Source: Betaproteobacteria bacterium (lineage in GTDB: Bacteria; Pseudomonadota; Gammaproteobacteria; Burkholderiales; Burkholderiaceae_C). From it: a stretch of DNA of 60,944 nucleotides. Under the pieces are notes generated by a model. The model was not told the DNA's origin. It saw only the letters and a list, made by a program, of their open reading frames with translations, and did not search any database. The position numbers and the translations under genes are program-made. The stretch lies in contig CANGHH010000023.1 in NCBI GenBank assembly GCA_947453725.1, forward strand, positions 1-60,944, read 5' to 3'. How positions within the stretch are numbered: position 1 is the stretch's first letter; each line of letters starts with the position of its first letter. Below, piece after piece: positions 16,736 through 26,190 of the stretch.

Positions 16736-17707
16736 TCAGCCTTGCTCGGCCAGCCAGGCGCTGACCGCCTGCGGCATCGTGAACACATGCCCCGGCGGCC
16801 GGCCCTGCGGGAAGCCGACGTGGCCCCCGTGCGCCGGTTGCCACAGCGTGACGTGGCGGCCGACCTGCGCCGCGCCGGGCAGCGACGCGCCCGGAACAAA
16901 GGGGTCGTTGCGGGCGTTCAGCACCAGCGCCGGGATGCGGATGCGTGCCAGGTGCGGCTTGGCGGAAGCGCGGGCCCAGTAGTCGGGCGTGTCGCGGTAG
17001 CCATGCAGTGGTGCGGTGAAGACGTCGTCGAATGCGTACAGCGTGCGTGCGGCCAGCAGCCGGTCGCGGTCGAACAGGCCGGGGTGCAGCGCCAGCTTGG
17101 CCAGCGCGCGCGGCTTCATCGTGGCCAGGAACATGCGCGAATAGACCAGCCAGTTGAAACCGCGGTCGATGGCGTGGCCGGCGGCGGCCAGGTCGATGGG
17201 CGAACTGACGGCGGCCACGGCCGCTGCCGTCGCTGCGGCAGCGTCGCCGCTTTCCTGGGCCCAGCGCAGCAGCGCGTTGCCGCCCAGCGAAATGCCCACC
17301 GCCAGCAGCGGCTGGGCGCTGCTGGCGCGCAGCCGCTGCAGGATCCAGCCGATCTCCTCGAAGTCGCCCGAGTGGTAGGCCCGCGGCGCGCGGTTCGGTT
17401 CGCCCGAGCAGCCGCGGAAGTGGGGCACCGAATAAGCCCAGCCGCGCTGCTGCGCCACGCCGGCGAAGGCCTGGGCGTAGGGGCTGGCGCTGCTGCCCTC
17501 CAGGCCGTGGAAGAGCACCAGGTGACGCGAACCCGGCACGGCGGCGGGCAGCAGGTGGTCGACGTCGATGAAGTCGCCGTCGGGCGTGGCCCAGCGTTCA
17601 CGGCTGAACTGCGGCGGGGGCCCGAGGTGGCGGCGGGCGCGCGTCGCCGCCCAGATCGTCTGCAGATTGCCGCCGGGCAGCCAGGCGGGGGCGCGGTAGC
17701 CCTGCAC
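16736..17707 (-). CDS. yheT: YheT-family alpha/beta hydrolase
   Basis: A protein of about 323 residues. It opens with the family motif WLPGGNLQTIWAA, then VLFHGLEGSS (oxyanion region), HFRGCSGEPN, the nucleophile elbow VGISLGGN (Ser), NARNDPFVPG (acid residue) and the catalytic His in PAHGGHVGFP. YheT proteins are esterase-like hydrolases whose physiological substrate is unclear. Start choice is uncertain: the GTG at 17707 puts the conserved motif at the usual distance, while the in-frame ATG at 17779 would add an Arg-rich extension. It is followed by the hypothetical gene 16187-16717. Confidence 0.9.
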   Translation of the reverse strand: MQGYRAPAWLPGGNLQTIWAATRARRHLGPPPQFSRERWATPDGDFIDVDHLLPAAVPGSRHLVLFHGLEGSSASPYAQAFAGVAQQRGWAYSVPHFRGCSGEPNRAPRAYHSGDFEEIGWILQRLRASSAQPLLAVGISLGGNALLRWAQESGDAAAATAAAVAAVSSPIDLAAAGHAIDRGFNWLVYSRMFLATMKPRALAKLALHPGLFDRDRLLAARTLYAFDDVFTAPLHGYRDTPDYWARASAKPHLARIRIPALVLNARNDPFVPGASLPGAAQVGRHVTLWQPAHGGHVGFPQGRPPGHVFTMPQAVSAWLAEQG

Positions 17708-17902
17708 TAGGCTGCCGCGCGCCAGTGGGCCCCGGCCCCGGCCTTGGCCATTTCGCCGTCGCCGCTGGCCCTTGTGCAAAGGAAATCGTCGTCAGACACC
17801 ATCGACAAGATTGTAGGGATCGGTCATGCCGATCGTGACCCAGCGAGACGCCTGTGGTTTTGCTTCATTACGATGCGGCGCCTTGTCCTCGCCGGAACCA
17901 CC

Positions 17903-19570
17903 ATGCCGCCCAGTGCCGCCGTCACGCTGTGGACCCGCGCCCGTCTGCGCTTCGCGCGGCTGGGCGCTTCGGCCGCCCTGGCGCTGCTGGCGGCCTGTGG
18001 CGGTGGTGGTGGCGCTGCCGCGGCGGTCGACCCGCCGGTGGCGCCGTCGCCGGTGGTGGTCGATGCCCGGCTGGCGCAGGGGGACGCCGGCTGGATGACG
18101 GTGCTGAATGCCGTGCCGGCATCCAGCGGCGCCGACGGCAGCCTCACGCTCGACGCCTTCACCGGCAGCGTGCCGGCCGCCGCAGCCACCCGCTTCAAGC
18201 TGTGGGCGCCCACCGCGCAGAAGGTCCTGGTCTTCACCGACGACACGCCCACCGGCTTCGCCGTCAGCGTGGACGACGCCAGCTTCGACGCCGCCACCGG
18301 GGTTTGGTCGGCGCAGCGCACGGGCGACCTATCGGGCAAGTGCTACCACTACGCCGTGGAAGTCTTCGTGCGCGGCACGGGCCTGGTACGCAACCTGGTT
18401 ACCGATCCCTACTCGATCAGCCTGAACACCGACAGCCAGCGCCGCTACATCGCCAGCCTGTCGGCGGCCAAGCTCAAGCCGGCGGGCTGGGATGCGTCTG
18501 CGATACCGGCCAAGGTCGCGGCCAGCACCGACCTCGTCGTCTACGAGCTGCATGTGCGCGATTTCTCGGCCAACGACAGCAGCGTCAGCGCCGCACCCGA
18601 GAACGCGATGATGGGCAAGCTGGTGGTCGACTCGGTGGCGCAGTGGGCGCGCGAATACAAGATCGCCAGCTTCCGCTTCGACGTGATGGGCCACCTGCCG
18701 CGCGCGGTGATGGAAGCGGTGCAGGCTGCAGCCGAAGTCGCCACCGGCCGCCTGCTGGTCGGCAACCAGGGCTACATCAACGGCCTGTTCTACGCCCCCA
18801 ACTCGCAGGCCGGCAGCATCGCCGACTACCCTTTGCTGACGCACTGGGACGCCACCGTGCCGCTGAAGGACCTGGGCGGCGTCGGCTTCGCGCTTCAGCC
18901 CGGCGAGGTCGTGAACCACGTCGAGAACCACGACAGCTTGACGCTCTTCGACGTCAACGCGCTGAAGCTGCCCGCCGCCCCGACCCGGGAAGACCGTGCC
19001 CGCGTGCAATTGCTGGGCGTGGCCACGGTGGCGCTGAGCCAGGGCACGGCCTACTTCCACGCCGGCATGGACGGTCTGCGCAGCAAGAGCCTGGACCGCA
19101 ACAGCTGCGAGAGCGGCGACCGGTTCAACCGGCTGGACTGGAGCGACAGCGACAACAATTACGGCGTCGGTCTGCCGCGGGCGCCGGCCAACGGCGCCGA
19201 CTGGCCAATCCTGAAACCCTTCCTGAGCGCCGCGTCGGCGATCAAGCCGGCGCCGGGTGACATCGCGTGGATGCGCGACGCCTACCTCGACCTGCTGAAG
19301 GTGCGCGCCAGCACCACGCTGCTGGCGGCGCGCGTCGACGGCAGCGCTTATCCTGGGGCCAACATGAAAGAACTGGCCTGCTTCATCAACGTCGGCACCA
19401 CGGCGCAGACGCTGACCATCCCGGCCCTGGCCGACAAGGCCCATGTGCTGCACCCGGCGCAGGCCGCCGCCCGCGCCGCCGACCGCCGCGTGGCGACCGG
19501 CGCCCGCTACGCCAGCAGCGGCGCCTTCACCGTGCCGGCGCGCTCGGTGGCGGTCTTCGTCGTGCCGTGA
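17903..19570 (+). CDS. Pullulanase-type GH13 lipoprotein lacking two catalytic blocks
   Basis: A protein of 555 residues with a lipoprotein signal (lipobox LAAC, Cys32, then a Gly run). It then has the N-terminal pullulanase/CBM48-like domain (FKLWAPTAQKVLVF), YELHVRDFSAND, the nucleophile strand SFRFDVMGH (Asp260), NQGYINGLFY, VENHDSLTLFDVN (Asp344), SKSLDRNSCESGDRFNRLDW, and a C-terminal beta domain. Family members are usually far longer. Here VRDFSAND runs almost directly into APENAMMGKL near residue 230, dropping the region-I DVVYNH block. Near residue 282 the GEGW block carrying the general acid/base Glu is also absent. The reading frame is intact throughout. Probably not an active debranching enzyme, unless the assembly has lost sequence. 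Confidence 0.8.
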   Translation: MPPSAAVTLWTRARLRFARLGASAALALLAACGGGGGAAAAVDPPVAPSPVVVDARLAQGDAGWMTVLNAVPASSGADGSLTLDAFTGSVPAAAATRFKLWAPTAQKVLVFTDDTPTGFAVSVDDASFDAATGVWSAQRTGDLSGKCYHYAVEVFVRGTGLVRNLVTDPYSISLNTDSQRRYIASLSAAKLKPAGWDASAIPAKVAASTDLVVYELHVRDFSANDSSVSAAPENAMMGKLVVDSVAQWAREYKIASFRFDVMGHLPRAVMEAVQAAAEVATGRLLVGNQGYINGLFYAPNSQAGSIADYPLLTHWDATVPLKDLGGVGFALQPGEVVNHVENHDSLTLFDVNALKLPAAPTREDRARVQLLGVATVALSQGTAYFHAGMDGLRSKSLDRNSCESGDRFNRLDWSDSDNNYGVGLPRAPANGADWPILKPFLSAASAIKPAPGDIAWMRDAYLDLLKVRASTTLLAARVDGSAYPGANMKELACFINVGTTAQTLTIPALADKAHVLHPAQAAARAADRRVATGARYASSGAFTVPARSVAVFVVP

Positions 19571-20337
19571 GGCTGATGCTGCAACAGGCGCTGGCCGTCG
19601 CGCGGCGCGTCCTGCTGGAACAGTGGCGCCAGGGTCGCGGCCTGGTCTTCTGGGCTGTCTTTCCGGCGCTGATGATGCTGCTGTTCGGCCTGGTCTACGC
19701 CCACAACGCCAGCATGCGCGCCGGGCTCGACGCCGCCGCCGCCGGCATCCTGATGGGCGCGGCGCTGTTCTTCAGCTGCCTGGGCGGCACGGTGGCCATC
19801 GTCGCGGCCGAGCGCGAAAGGCGCACGCTGCGCCGCCTGCTGGCTTCGCCGCTGCAGCCGGCGGCCTATTTTCTGGGCGTGGTGCTGGCGCAGACGCTGC
19901 TGGCGGCGCTGCAGGTGGTGGTGCTGTGCGCCATCGCCTACGCCATCGGCGCGCGTTACCACGGCAGCGTGGCGCTGGGGCTGCTGGTCGTCGTGCTGTC
20001 GGTCTTCGCCTATGTCGGCATGGGCTTCTTCTTCGGCGCGCGCTTTGCGAAGCGCAGCGAAGAGGTGGTGGTGGCGCTGTCGGCCTTCGGCGTGCCGCTG
20101 CTGGTGCTGGGCGGCACCTTCTTCCCGCTGGAACTGATGCCGCAGGCGATGCAGACCGTGGCCCGCTTCGACCCCATCCTGCACATGAACCAGGCGTTGA
20201 AAGGCGTGGCCGCCTACGGCCTGGGCGTGGCCGAATTGCGCCTCGAACTGGCCCTGCTGGCCGGCTTCTGCGGCGTGGCGCTGGCGCTGGGCGTGACGTC
20301 CTACCGCCACCTGCTGGCCGCCGAGCAAGGCGCATGA
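19567..20337 (+). CDS. ABC-2 type transporter permease
   Basis: A protein of 256 residues with about six membrane helices and the ABC-2 permease pattern: ERERRTLRRLLASPLQPAAY between helices 2 and 3, and the helix GVPLLVLGGTFFPLELMP near the C-terminus. It forms the membrane part of an exporter with the ATPase encoded next (ATGA overlap at 20334). I chose the GTG at 19567, which overlaps the preceding stop as GTGA; the in-frame ATG at 19576 is equally possible. The substrate is unknown. Coupling to the pullulanase-like lipoprotein gene suggests one transcript. Confidence 0.88.
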   Translation: MRLMLQQALAVARRVLLEQWRQGRGLVFWAVFPALMMLLFGLVYAHNASMRAGLDAAAAGILMGAALFFSCLGGTVAIVAAERERRTLRRLLASPLQPAAYFLGVVLAQTLLAALQVVVLCAIAYAIGARYHGSVALGLLVVVLSVFAYVGMGFFFGARFAKRSEEVVVALSAFGVPLLVLGGTFFPLELMPQAMQTVARFDPILHMNQALKGVAAYGLGVAELRLELALLAGFCGVALALGVTSYRHLLAAEQGA

Positions 20338-21239
20338 CGGCGCTGCTGCAGATCAGCGGCCTGCGCAAGCGCTTTGGCGCGCGTGCGGTGCTGCAGGGCC
20401 TGGACCTGACCGTCGAGGCCGGCGAGACCGTCGGCCTGCTCGGGCCGAACGGCTGCGGCAAATCGACGACGCTGAACCTCGTCTGCGGGCTGCTGCAGGC
20501 CGACGCCGGGCAGGTGCTGATCGCTGGCCAGCCGGTGTCGCCGCGCAGCGCCGCGCTGGTCGGCTACTGCCCGCAGGACAGCGCGCTCTACCGCGACCTG
20601 CTGCCGGCCGAGAACCTGGACTTCTTCGCGCGCCTGCACGGCCTGTCGGCGGCGCGACGCAAGGCCCGCGTCGACGAACTGATGCAGCGCTTCGGCCTGC
20701 TGCCGCACGCCGCCACGCGCGCCGGGCGGCTGTCCAGCGGCTGGCAGCAGCGCCTGAGCCTGGCCGTGGCGCTGGTTCACGCGCCGCGCCTGCTGGTCCT
20801 CGACGAACCGAGCTCGGCGGTCGACTTGCAGGCCCGACAGGCGCTGTGGACGCTGATCGACGGCCTGCGCGCGGCGGGCACGACCATCTTGCTGACGACC
20901 CACCAGCTGGCCGAGGCCGAGCGCCTGTGCAGTCGCGTGGCGCTGCTGCAGGGCGGGCGCATCGCGGCGCTGGGCACGCCGGCCCAACTGTGCTCGCGCG
21001 TGCCGGCGCAGGCCGTCGCGCAACTGCAGACCGCCGACGAGGCCGCCACGCTGCGCCGCGCCGCCGCCCTGGGCTGGGCGGTACGCCGCTATGGCGGCCA
21101 GCTGTGCTGCCTGCTGCCCCTGTCAGCCACGCTGCGCGAGGTGGTGGAAGCGCTGGATGGCGCCGGCGTCACGGCGGTCAGCCTGCAGCCGGTGACGCTG
21201 GAACACGCCTACCTGGAAGCGCTGGGCGCTGCGGCCTGA
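20334..21239 (+). CDS. ABC transporter ATP-binding protein (ABC-2 exporter)
   Basis: A protein of 301 residues. Walker A GPNGCGKST, Q-loop YCPQDSALY, signature LSSGWQQRL in place of the canonical LSGGQ, Walker B LLVLDEPSSAVD and H-loop LTTHQ. A C-terminal extension of about 80 residues is typical of drug, polysaccharide or Nod-factor type exporters. It pairs with the permease upstream (ATGA overlap). The gene ends exactly where the convergent amidotransferase gene ends, with no spacer for a separate terminator. Confidence 0.93.
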   Translation: MTALLQISGLRKRFGARAVLQGLDLTVEAGETVGLLGPNGCGKSTTLNLVCGLLQADAGQVLIAGQPVSPRSAALVGYCPQDSALYRDLLPAENLDFFARLHGLSAARRKARVDELMQRFGLLPHAATRAGRLSSGWQQRLSLAVALVHAPRLLVLDEPSSAVDLQARQALWTLIDGLRAAGTTILLTTHQLAEAERLCSRVALLQGGRIAALGTPAQLCSRVPAQAVAQLQTADEAATLRRAAALGWAVRRYGGQLCCLLPLSATLREVVEALDGAGVTAVSLQPVTLEHAYLEALGAAA

Positions 21240-22067
21240 TCAGCCGGCGGTGGTTTCCGCGGTTTCGGCGACCAGGCTGTGGTGGCCGATGCGGGCGCCC
21301 ACGCGGTTGATCACCACCGTGGCGCCGGCCGGCAGCAACTGCCAGCGGCAGTCTTCGTCGTGGCCTGCGGGGTTGTCCAGTTCGTCACCCAGCGGCTCGC
21401 TGGCGATGATGGTGCCGCTGCAGCAACGACGCAGGTAAAGCGTCGGCGGCTTGCGGTCGGTGGACATGCGGAAGGCCATCAGCTGCTCGCCGTCGGCCAG
21501 CACCGCGGCGAAGCGCAGTGGCGCGTCGATCTCGCGCTCGCGCATCAGCGCCGCGGTTTCGTCGAGCACCGTCAGCATGGCCTCGTCCAGCGGCATGCCG
21601 GCTTCGACGCGGGCCATGGCCAGCAGGAACAGCAGTTCGGAATCGGTGGCGCCCTTGCGCGCGGCGTAGAGGCTGTCGGGCAGCGCGCTTTCCAGCGTTC
21701 TCCGCAGCAGGCCGTAGCCGCCGATCTGCCCGTTGTGCATGAAGAGGTAGCGGCCGTGGCGGAAGGGGTGGCAGTTCTGCCGTGAACTGGCGCCGGCGGT
21801 GGCGGCACGCACATGGGCGAAGAAGAGGCCCGAACGCAGCGTCTGGCTCAGCGCCAGCAGGTTGTCGTCGGCCCAGGCCGGCGTGGCGTCGCGGTACACC
21901 CCGGGCTCTTCGCGTTCACCGTACCAGCCGACACCGAAGCCGTCGCCGTTGGTCGCCACCTTCGCCTCTTCGGCGCGCAGCGACTGGTGCATCAGCGAGT
22001 GGCGCGGTTTGGCGATCAGCTCTTCGAGGTAGATCGGGGCACCGAGGTAGGCGGCTAGTCGGCACAT
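21240..22067 (-). CDS. Class II glutamine amidotransferase (YafJ-like)
   Basis: A protein of 275 residues starting MCRLAAYLG, so Cys2 becomes the N-terminal nucleophile once Met is removed. Family motifs: GDGFGVGWYG, FFAHVRAAT, NCHPFRHGRYLFMHNGQIGG, GATDSELLFLL, and IIASEPLGD near the C-terminus. This is a stand-alone Ntn-type glutaminase domain of the YafJ/EgtC kind that releases ammonia from glutamine or acts on gamma-glutamyl compounds. No ergothioneine genes are nearby. It is divergent from gshB, the last step of glutathione synthesis, with 137 bases between them, so a gamma-glutamyl substrate would fit, but that is inference. Confidence 0.92.
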   Translation of the reverse strand: MCRLAAYLGAPIYLEELIAKPRHSLMHQSLRAEEAKVATNGDGFGVGWYGEREEPGVYRDATPAWADDNLLALSQTLRSGLFFAHVRAATAGASSRQNCHPFRHGRYLFMHNGQIGGYGLLRRTLESALPDSLYAARKGATDSELLFLLAMARVEAGMPLDEAMLTVLDETAALMREREIDAPLRFAAVLADGEQLMAFRMSTDRKPPTLYLRRCCSGTIIASEPLGDELDNPAGHDEDCRWQLLPAGATVVINRVGARIGHHSLVAETAETTAG

Positions 22068-22204
22068 GGCGTGATGTCCATTGTCACACCATCGTCATGC
22101 AAGGCCCGTGCCTTGAGGCCTGCCGCGCGCCTTCGTGCGGCTTCCTGTGGCTTGTGCCACAGTGGCGGCCGTTTGAAGCCGGCACGCTGCCTGAAAGACC
22201 GCCC

Positions 22205-23161
22205 ATGAGACTGCTCTTCGTTGCCGACCCGCTGGAAACCTTCAAGACCGCCAAGGACAGCACCTTCGCGATGATGCGCGAGGCCGCCAGCCGCGGCCAC
22301 ACGCTGATGGCCTGCGGTCCACAAGACCTGCGCTGGCAGCGCGGCGAGCCGGTCACCGCCTTCGTCCGCGACATCACCCTCACCGGTGACCCGCACGACT
22401 GGTTCAGGGCCGAACAGCAGCGTCCGGACGAGCGGCCGCAGCCGCTGAAGGACGTGGATGCCGTGCTGATGCGCAAGGACCCGCCCTTCGACAGCGAGTA
22501 TTTCTACGCCACCCACCTGCTGGGCCAGGCCGAGCGCGAAGGCGCGCGCGTCTTCAACAAGCCGTCGGCTTTGCGCGACCACCCCGAGAAGCTGGCGATC
22601 CTGGAATTTCCGCAGTTCATCGGGCCCACGCTGGTGACGCGCGACGAGGCCGACGTCAAGCGCTTCCACGCCGAGCACCAGGACATCATCCTGAAGCCGC
22701 TCGACGGCATGGGCGGCATGGGCATCTTCCGCGTCGGGCCCGACGGCCTGAATCTGGGCAGCATCGTCGAGACGCTGAACCAGGGCGGTGCGCAAACCAT
22801 CATGGTGCAGCGCTACCTGCCCGAGATCGTCAAGGGCGACAAGCGCGTGCTGGTCATTGCCGGCGTGCCGGTGCCCTTCGCGCTGGCGCGCATCCCCCAA
22901 GGCAGCGAGATCCGCGGCAACCTGGCCGCCGGTGGCAAGGGCGTGGCACAGCCGCTCAGCCCGCGCGACCGCGAAATCGCCGAGGCGCTGGGCCCGATCC
23001 TGGCCGCGCGCGGCCTGCTGCTGGTCGGCCTGGACATCATCGGCGACAGCCTGACCGAGATCAACGTCACCAGCCCGACCTGCTTCGCCGAGATCACCGA
23101 GCAGACCGGTTTCCCGGTGGCCAAGACCTACATCGACGCCCTCGAAGCGGCGCTGCGCTGA
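22205..23161 (+). CDS. gshB: Glutathione synthetase
   Basis: A protein of 318 residues, the normal length for bacterial GshB. It starts MRLLFVADPLETF and carries the ATP-grasp features LKPLDGMGGMGIFRV, VQRYLPEIVKGDKRVLVI and EINVTSPTCFAEI. It ligates glycine to gamma-glutamylcysteine using ATP in the cytosol, completing glutathione synthesis. The glutamate-cysteine ligase gene (gshA) is not in the window. It is followed 43 bases later by the ABC-F gene. Confidence 0.97.
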   Translation: MRLLFVADPLETFKTAKDSTFAMMREAASRGHTLMACGPQDLRWQRGEPVTAFVRDITLTGDPHDWFRAEQQRPDERPQPLKDVDAVLMRKDPPFDSEYFYATHLLGQAEREGARVFNKPSALRDHPEKLAILEFPQFIGPTLVTRDEADVKRFHAEHQDIILKPLDGMGGMGIFRVGPDGLNLGSIVETLNQGGAQTIMVQRYLPEIVKGDKRVLVIAGVPVPFALARIPQGSEIRGNLAAGGKGVAQPLSPRDREIAEALGPILAARGLLLVGLDIIGDSLTEINVTSPTCFAEITEQTGFPVAKTYIDALEAALR

Positions 23162-23204
23162 GGGTATCGGGGGCGACCCGGATGAGAGCCGCGACAATCG
23201 GGGC

Positions 23205-25118
23205 ATGGCTCTCCTTTCCATTTCCAACGCCCACCTGGCTTACGGTCACGTCGCCCTGCTCGATGGCGCGGCACTTTCTTTCGAAGCCGGCGACCGCCTG
23301 GCGCTGATCGGCCGCAACGGCACCGGCAAGTCGTCGCTGCTGAAAGTGCTGGCCGGGCTGGAAAAGCTCGACGACGGCCTGCTCCAGCAGCAGCAGGGTG
23401 TGCGCGTGATCTACGTGCCGCAGGAACCGGTGCTGAACGCCGAGGGCACGGTCTTCGAGGTCGTCAGCGAAGGCGTGGCCGAGGCCAAGGCGCTGCGCGC
23501 GCAGTACGAGGCGCACGAGGATGGCGTCGACCTCGATGCCATCCAGACCCGCATCGAACACCTGCAGGGCTGGACCTGGGAGCAGCGCGTCGAGGAAACC
23601 CTGCACCGGCTGGACCTCGACGGCGAGCGTCTGGTCGGCCAGCTGTCGGGCGGCCTGAAGAAACGCGTCGCGCTGGGCCGCGCGCTGGTCGCGATGCCCG
23701 ACGTGCTGCTGCTCGACGAACCGACCAACCACCTCGACCTGGGCGCCATCCAGTGGCTCGAAGGCCTGCTGCGCGATTTCGGCGGCAGCGTGCTGCTGGT
23801 CAGCCACGACCGCGCCTTCATCGACAACGTGGCCACCCGCATCGTCGAACTCGACCGCGGCATCCTGCGCAACTACCCCGGCCAGCTGGCGGCCTTCGAG
23901 GCCGCCAAGGCGCGCGAGCTGGAAGCCGAGGCGATGGCCGCGGCGCGCGCCGACAAGCTGCTGGCCCAGGAGGAGGTGTGGATCCGCAAGGGCGTCGAAG
24001 CCCGCCGCACGCGCAGCGTCGGCCGCATCGCGCGGCTGGAAGTGCTGCGCGAACTGCGCCAGGCGCGGCGTGACACGCTGGGCAGCGTGCGCCTGGAAGC
24101 CACCACCGGCGCTGCCAGCGGCAAGATCGTCGCCGAGCTGAAGGACGCCACGGTGCGCTTCCCCGCGCCCGACGGCAGCGAGCGCACCATCATCGACAAG
24201 TTCAGCGCGACCATCCTGCGCGGCGACAAGGTCGGCCTGATCGGCCCCAATGGCGCCGGCAAGACCACGCTGCTGAAGCTGATCCTCGGCGAGCTCGAAC
24301 CCACATCCGGCAGCGTGCGCCGCGGCACCAAATTGCAGATTGCCTACTTCGACCAGATGCGCAGCGCGCTCGACCTGGACGCCACGCTGGCCGACACCAT
24401 CAGCCCGGGCAGCGAGTGGATCGAGAACGACGGCGGCCGCAAGCACGTGATGAGCTACCTGAGCGACTTCCTGTTCAGCCCGGCGCGGGCCAATTCGCCG
24501 GTCCGCACGCTGTCGGGTGGCGAGCGCAACCGCGTGCTGCTGGCCCGGCTGTTCGCCTTGCCGGCCAATGTGCTGGTGCTCGACGAGCCGACCAACGACC
24601 TCGACATCGAGACGCTCGAATTGCTGGAAGAACTGCTGCAGAGCTACAGCGGCACGGTCTTCCTGGTCAGCCACGACCGGCGTTTCCTGGACAACGTCGT
24701 GACCAGCACCATCGCCTGGGAAGGCGACCCGGTCTATGGCGGTCGGCCCGGCTTCTGGCGCGAATACGAAGGCGGCTACGAGGACTGGAAGGTCCAGCGC
24801 GAACGCGCCAAGGTCATCGCGACGGCCGCTGCAGCCCCGGTGGCCCGGGTCGAAGCTCCCAAGGCCGCTGCGGCACCCGCCAAGCCGGCGGTCAAGGCCG
24901 CCAAGCTCAGTTACAAGGAACAGCGTGAGCTCGACGGCCTGCCGGCGCGCATCGAGGCGCTGGAAGCCGAACAGGCGAAGCTGGCGCTGCAGCTGGCCGA
25001 CCCGACGATCTACGCCGGCGCGGCGCCGCGCGCCCCGGCGCTGCAGGCGCGCAACGCGGCGCTGGAAGACGAACTGCTGCAGGCGATGGAGCGCTGGGAA
25101 GTCCTGAGCGCGCGCTGA
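23205..25118 (+). CDS. uup: ABC-F family ATPase, Uup type
   Basis: A protein of 637 residues with two ABC cassettes and no membrane helices. Cassette 1 has Walker A GRNGTGKSS, signature LSGGLKKR and Walker B LLLDEPTNHLD. Cassette 2 has GPNGAGKTT, LSGGERNR and LVLDEPTNDLD. Between them lies the charged helical linker typical of ABC-F proteins. An Ala/Pro/Lys stretch leads to a C-terminal coiled coil (about 570-637), the hallmark of Uup. ABC-F proteins act on the ribosome; Uup also affects transposon excision and branched DNA. It probably shares a transcript with gshB. Confidence 0.95.
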   Translation: MALLSISNAHLAYGHVALLDGAALSFEAGDRLALIGRNGTGKSSLLKVLAGLEKLDDGLLQQQQGVRVIYVPQEPVLNAEGTVFEVVSEGVAEAKALRAQYEAHEDGVDLDAIQTRIEHLQGWTWEQRVEETLHRLDLDGERLVGQLSGGLKKRVALGRALVAMPDVLLLDEPTNHLDLGAIQWLEGLLRDFGGSVLLVSHDRAFIDNVATRIVELDRGILRNYPGQLAAFEAAKARELEAEAMAAARADKLLAQEEVWIRKGVEARRTRSVGRIARLEVLRELRQARRDTLGSVRLEATTGAASGKIVAELKDATVRFPAPDGSERTIIDKFSATILRGDKVGLIGPNGAGKTTLLKLILGELEPTSGSVRRGTKLQIAYFDQMRSALDLDATLADTISPGSEWIENDGGRKHVMSYLSDFLFSPARANSPVRTLSGGERNRVLLARLFALPANVLVLDEPTNDLDIETLELLEELLQSYSGTVFLVSHDRRFLDNVVTSTIAWEGDPVYGGRPGFWREYEGGYEDWKVQRERAKVIATAAAAPVARVEAPKAAAAPAKPAVKAAKLSYKEQRELDGLPARIEALEAEQAKLALQLADPTIYAGAAPRAPALQARNAALEDELLQAMERWEVLSAR

Positions 25119-25251
25119 AGCGCTGCCCGGGCGCCTTTCAGTAGCCGCCAGACACTCGGGTCTGTGCGCTTGGCATGAGCCCTCCGGTTTGCCCTACAGG
25201 GGCTGACCGCGGTGTGGCTGCTGCGCTGCTGTTGGCGCATAGACTGCCCGC

Positions 25252-26190
25252 ATGCCGTCTTCCTCCGCCACCGTCACCCCGCCAACCGGCCTGAGCGATG
25301 CCGCACGCGGTTGGCTGCTGGGGTGCCTGGGCGTGGTGATCTTCGCGATGACCCTGCCGATGACGCGCCTGGCCGTGGGCGACGCCAGCGCGCCGCAATT
25401 GCCGCCCGCTTTCGTCACGGCGGGCCGCGCGGCGGTGGCCGGCCTGCTGAGCGTGGTCTACCTGCTGGCTGTGCGGGCACCCCGGCCGGCGCGGGCGCTG
25501 TGGGGCACGCTGGCCGTCAGCGCGCTGGGCACGGTGGTGGGTTTTCCGCTGGGCCTGGCGCTGGCCGTGCGCGAGGTGCCGGCCATGCACGCGGCGGTGG
25601 TCACCGGCGTGCTGCCGCTGGCCACAGCGGTGATCGCGGCGCTGGCCACTCGGCAGCGGCCGTCGGCCGGTTTCTGGGCCTGTGCGCTGCTCGGCTGCGG
25701 CCTGGTGCTGGCTTTCGCCGCCTGGCAGGGCGGCGGCGCGCTGGCTGTGGGTGACGCCTGGCTGCTGCTGGCCGTGGGGTCGGCCGCGATGGGCTATGTC
25801 GCCGGGGCGCGCGCGGCGGCAGTCCTGCCCGCGCAGCAGGTGATCTGCTGGGTGCTGGTCGGCAGCCTGCCGCTGACCGCCCCGCTGGCGTTGTGGCTGC
25901 TGCCGGCGGGCGCCGTGCGGCCGTCCGCCTGGCTGGGTTTTGGCTACACCGCGCTGTTCAGCATGTGGCTGGGTTTCTTCGCCTGGTACCGGGGTCTGGC
26001 GCTGGGCGGCGTGCTGCGGGTCAGCCAGGTGCAACTGCTGCAGCCCTTCCTGGCGCTGCTGTTCGCGGTGCCGGTGCTGGGCGAAAGGCTGGACCCGCTG
26101 ACCGCCGGCTTCTCGCTGGCCGTCATCGCCGTGGTCTTCATCGGCCGGCGCATGCCGGTGCGCGGCGCCGGGCGCGGTGTCCCGGCATGA
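25252..26190 (+). CDS. EamA/DMT-family transporter
   Basis: A protein of 312 residues with about ten predicted membrane helices in two EamA repeats. The second repeat ends with the typical RVSQVQLLQPFLALLFAVPVLGE-like segment and a positively charged tail. DMT transporters of this kind export amino acids or metabolites across the inner membrane. It is the first gene of a five-gene run with overlapping ends (ATGA with the racemase), and the neighbours all handle amino acids or small metabolites, so an amino-acid exporter is likely. The 133 bases upstream carry no other feature. Confidence 0.9.
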   Translation: MPSSSATVTPPTGLSDAARGWLLGCLGVVIFAMTLPMTRLAVGDASAPQLPPAFVTAGRAAVAGLLSVVYLLAVRAPRPARALWGTLAVSALGTVVGFPLGLALAVREVPAMHAAVVTGVLPLATAVIAALATRQRPSAGFWACALLGCGLVLAFAAWQGGGALAVGDAWLLLAVGSAAMGYVAGARAAAVLPAQQVICWVLVGSLPLTAPLALWLLPAGAVRPSAWLGFGYTALFSMWLGFFAWYRGLALGGVLRVSQVQLLQPFLALLFAVPVLGERLDPLTAGFSLAVIAVVFIGRRMPVRGAGRGVPA

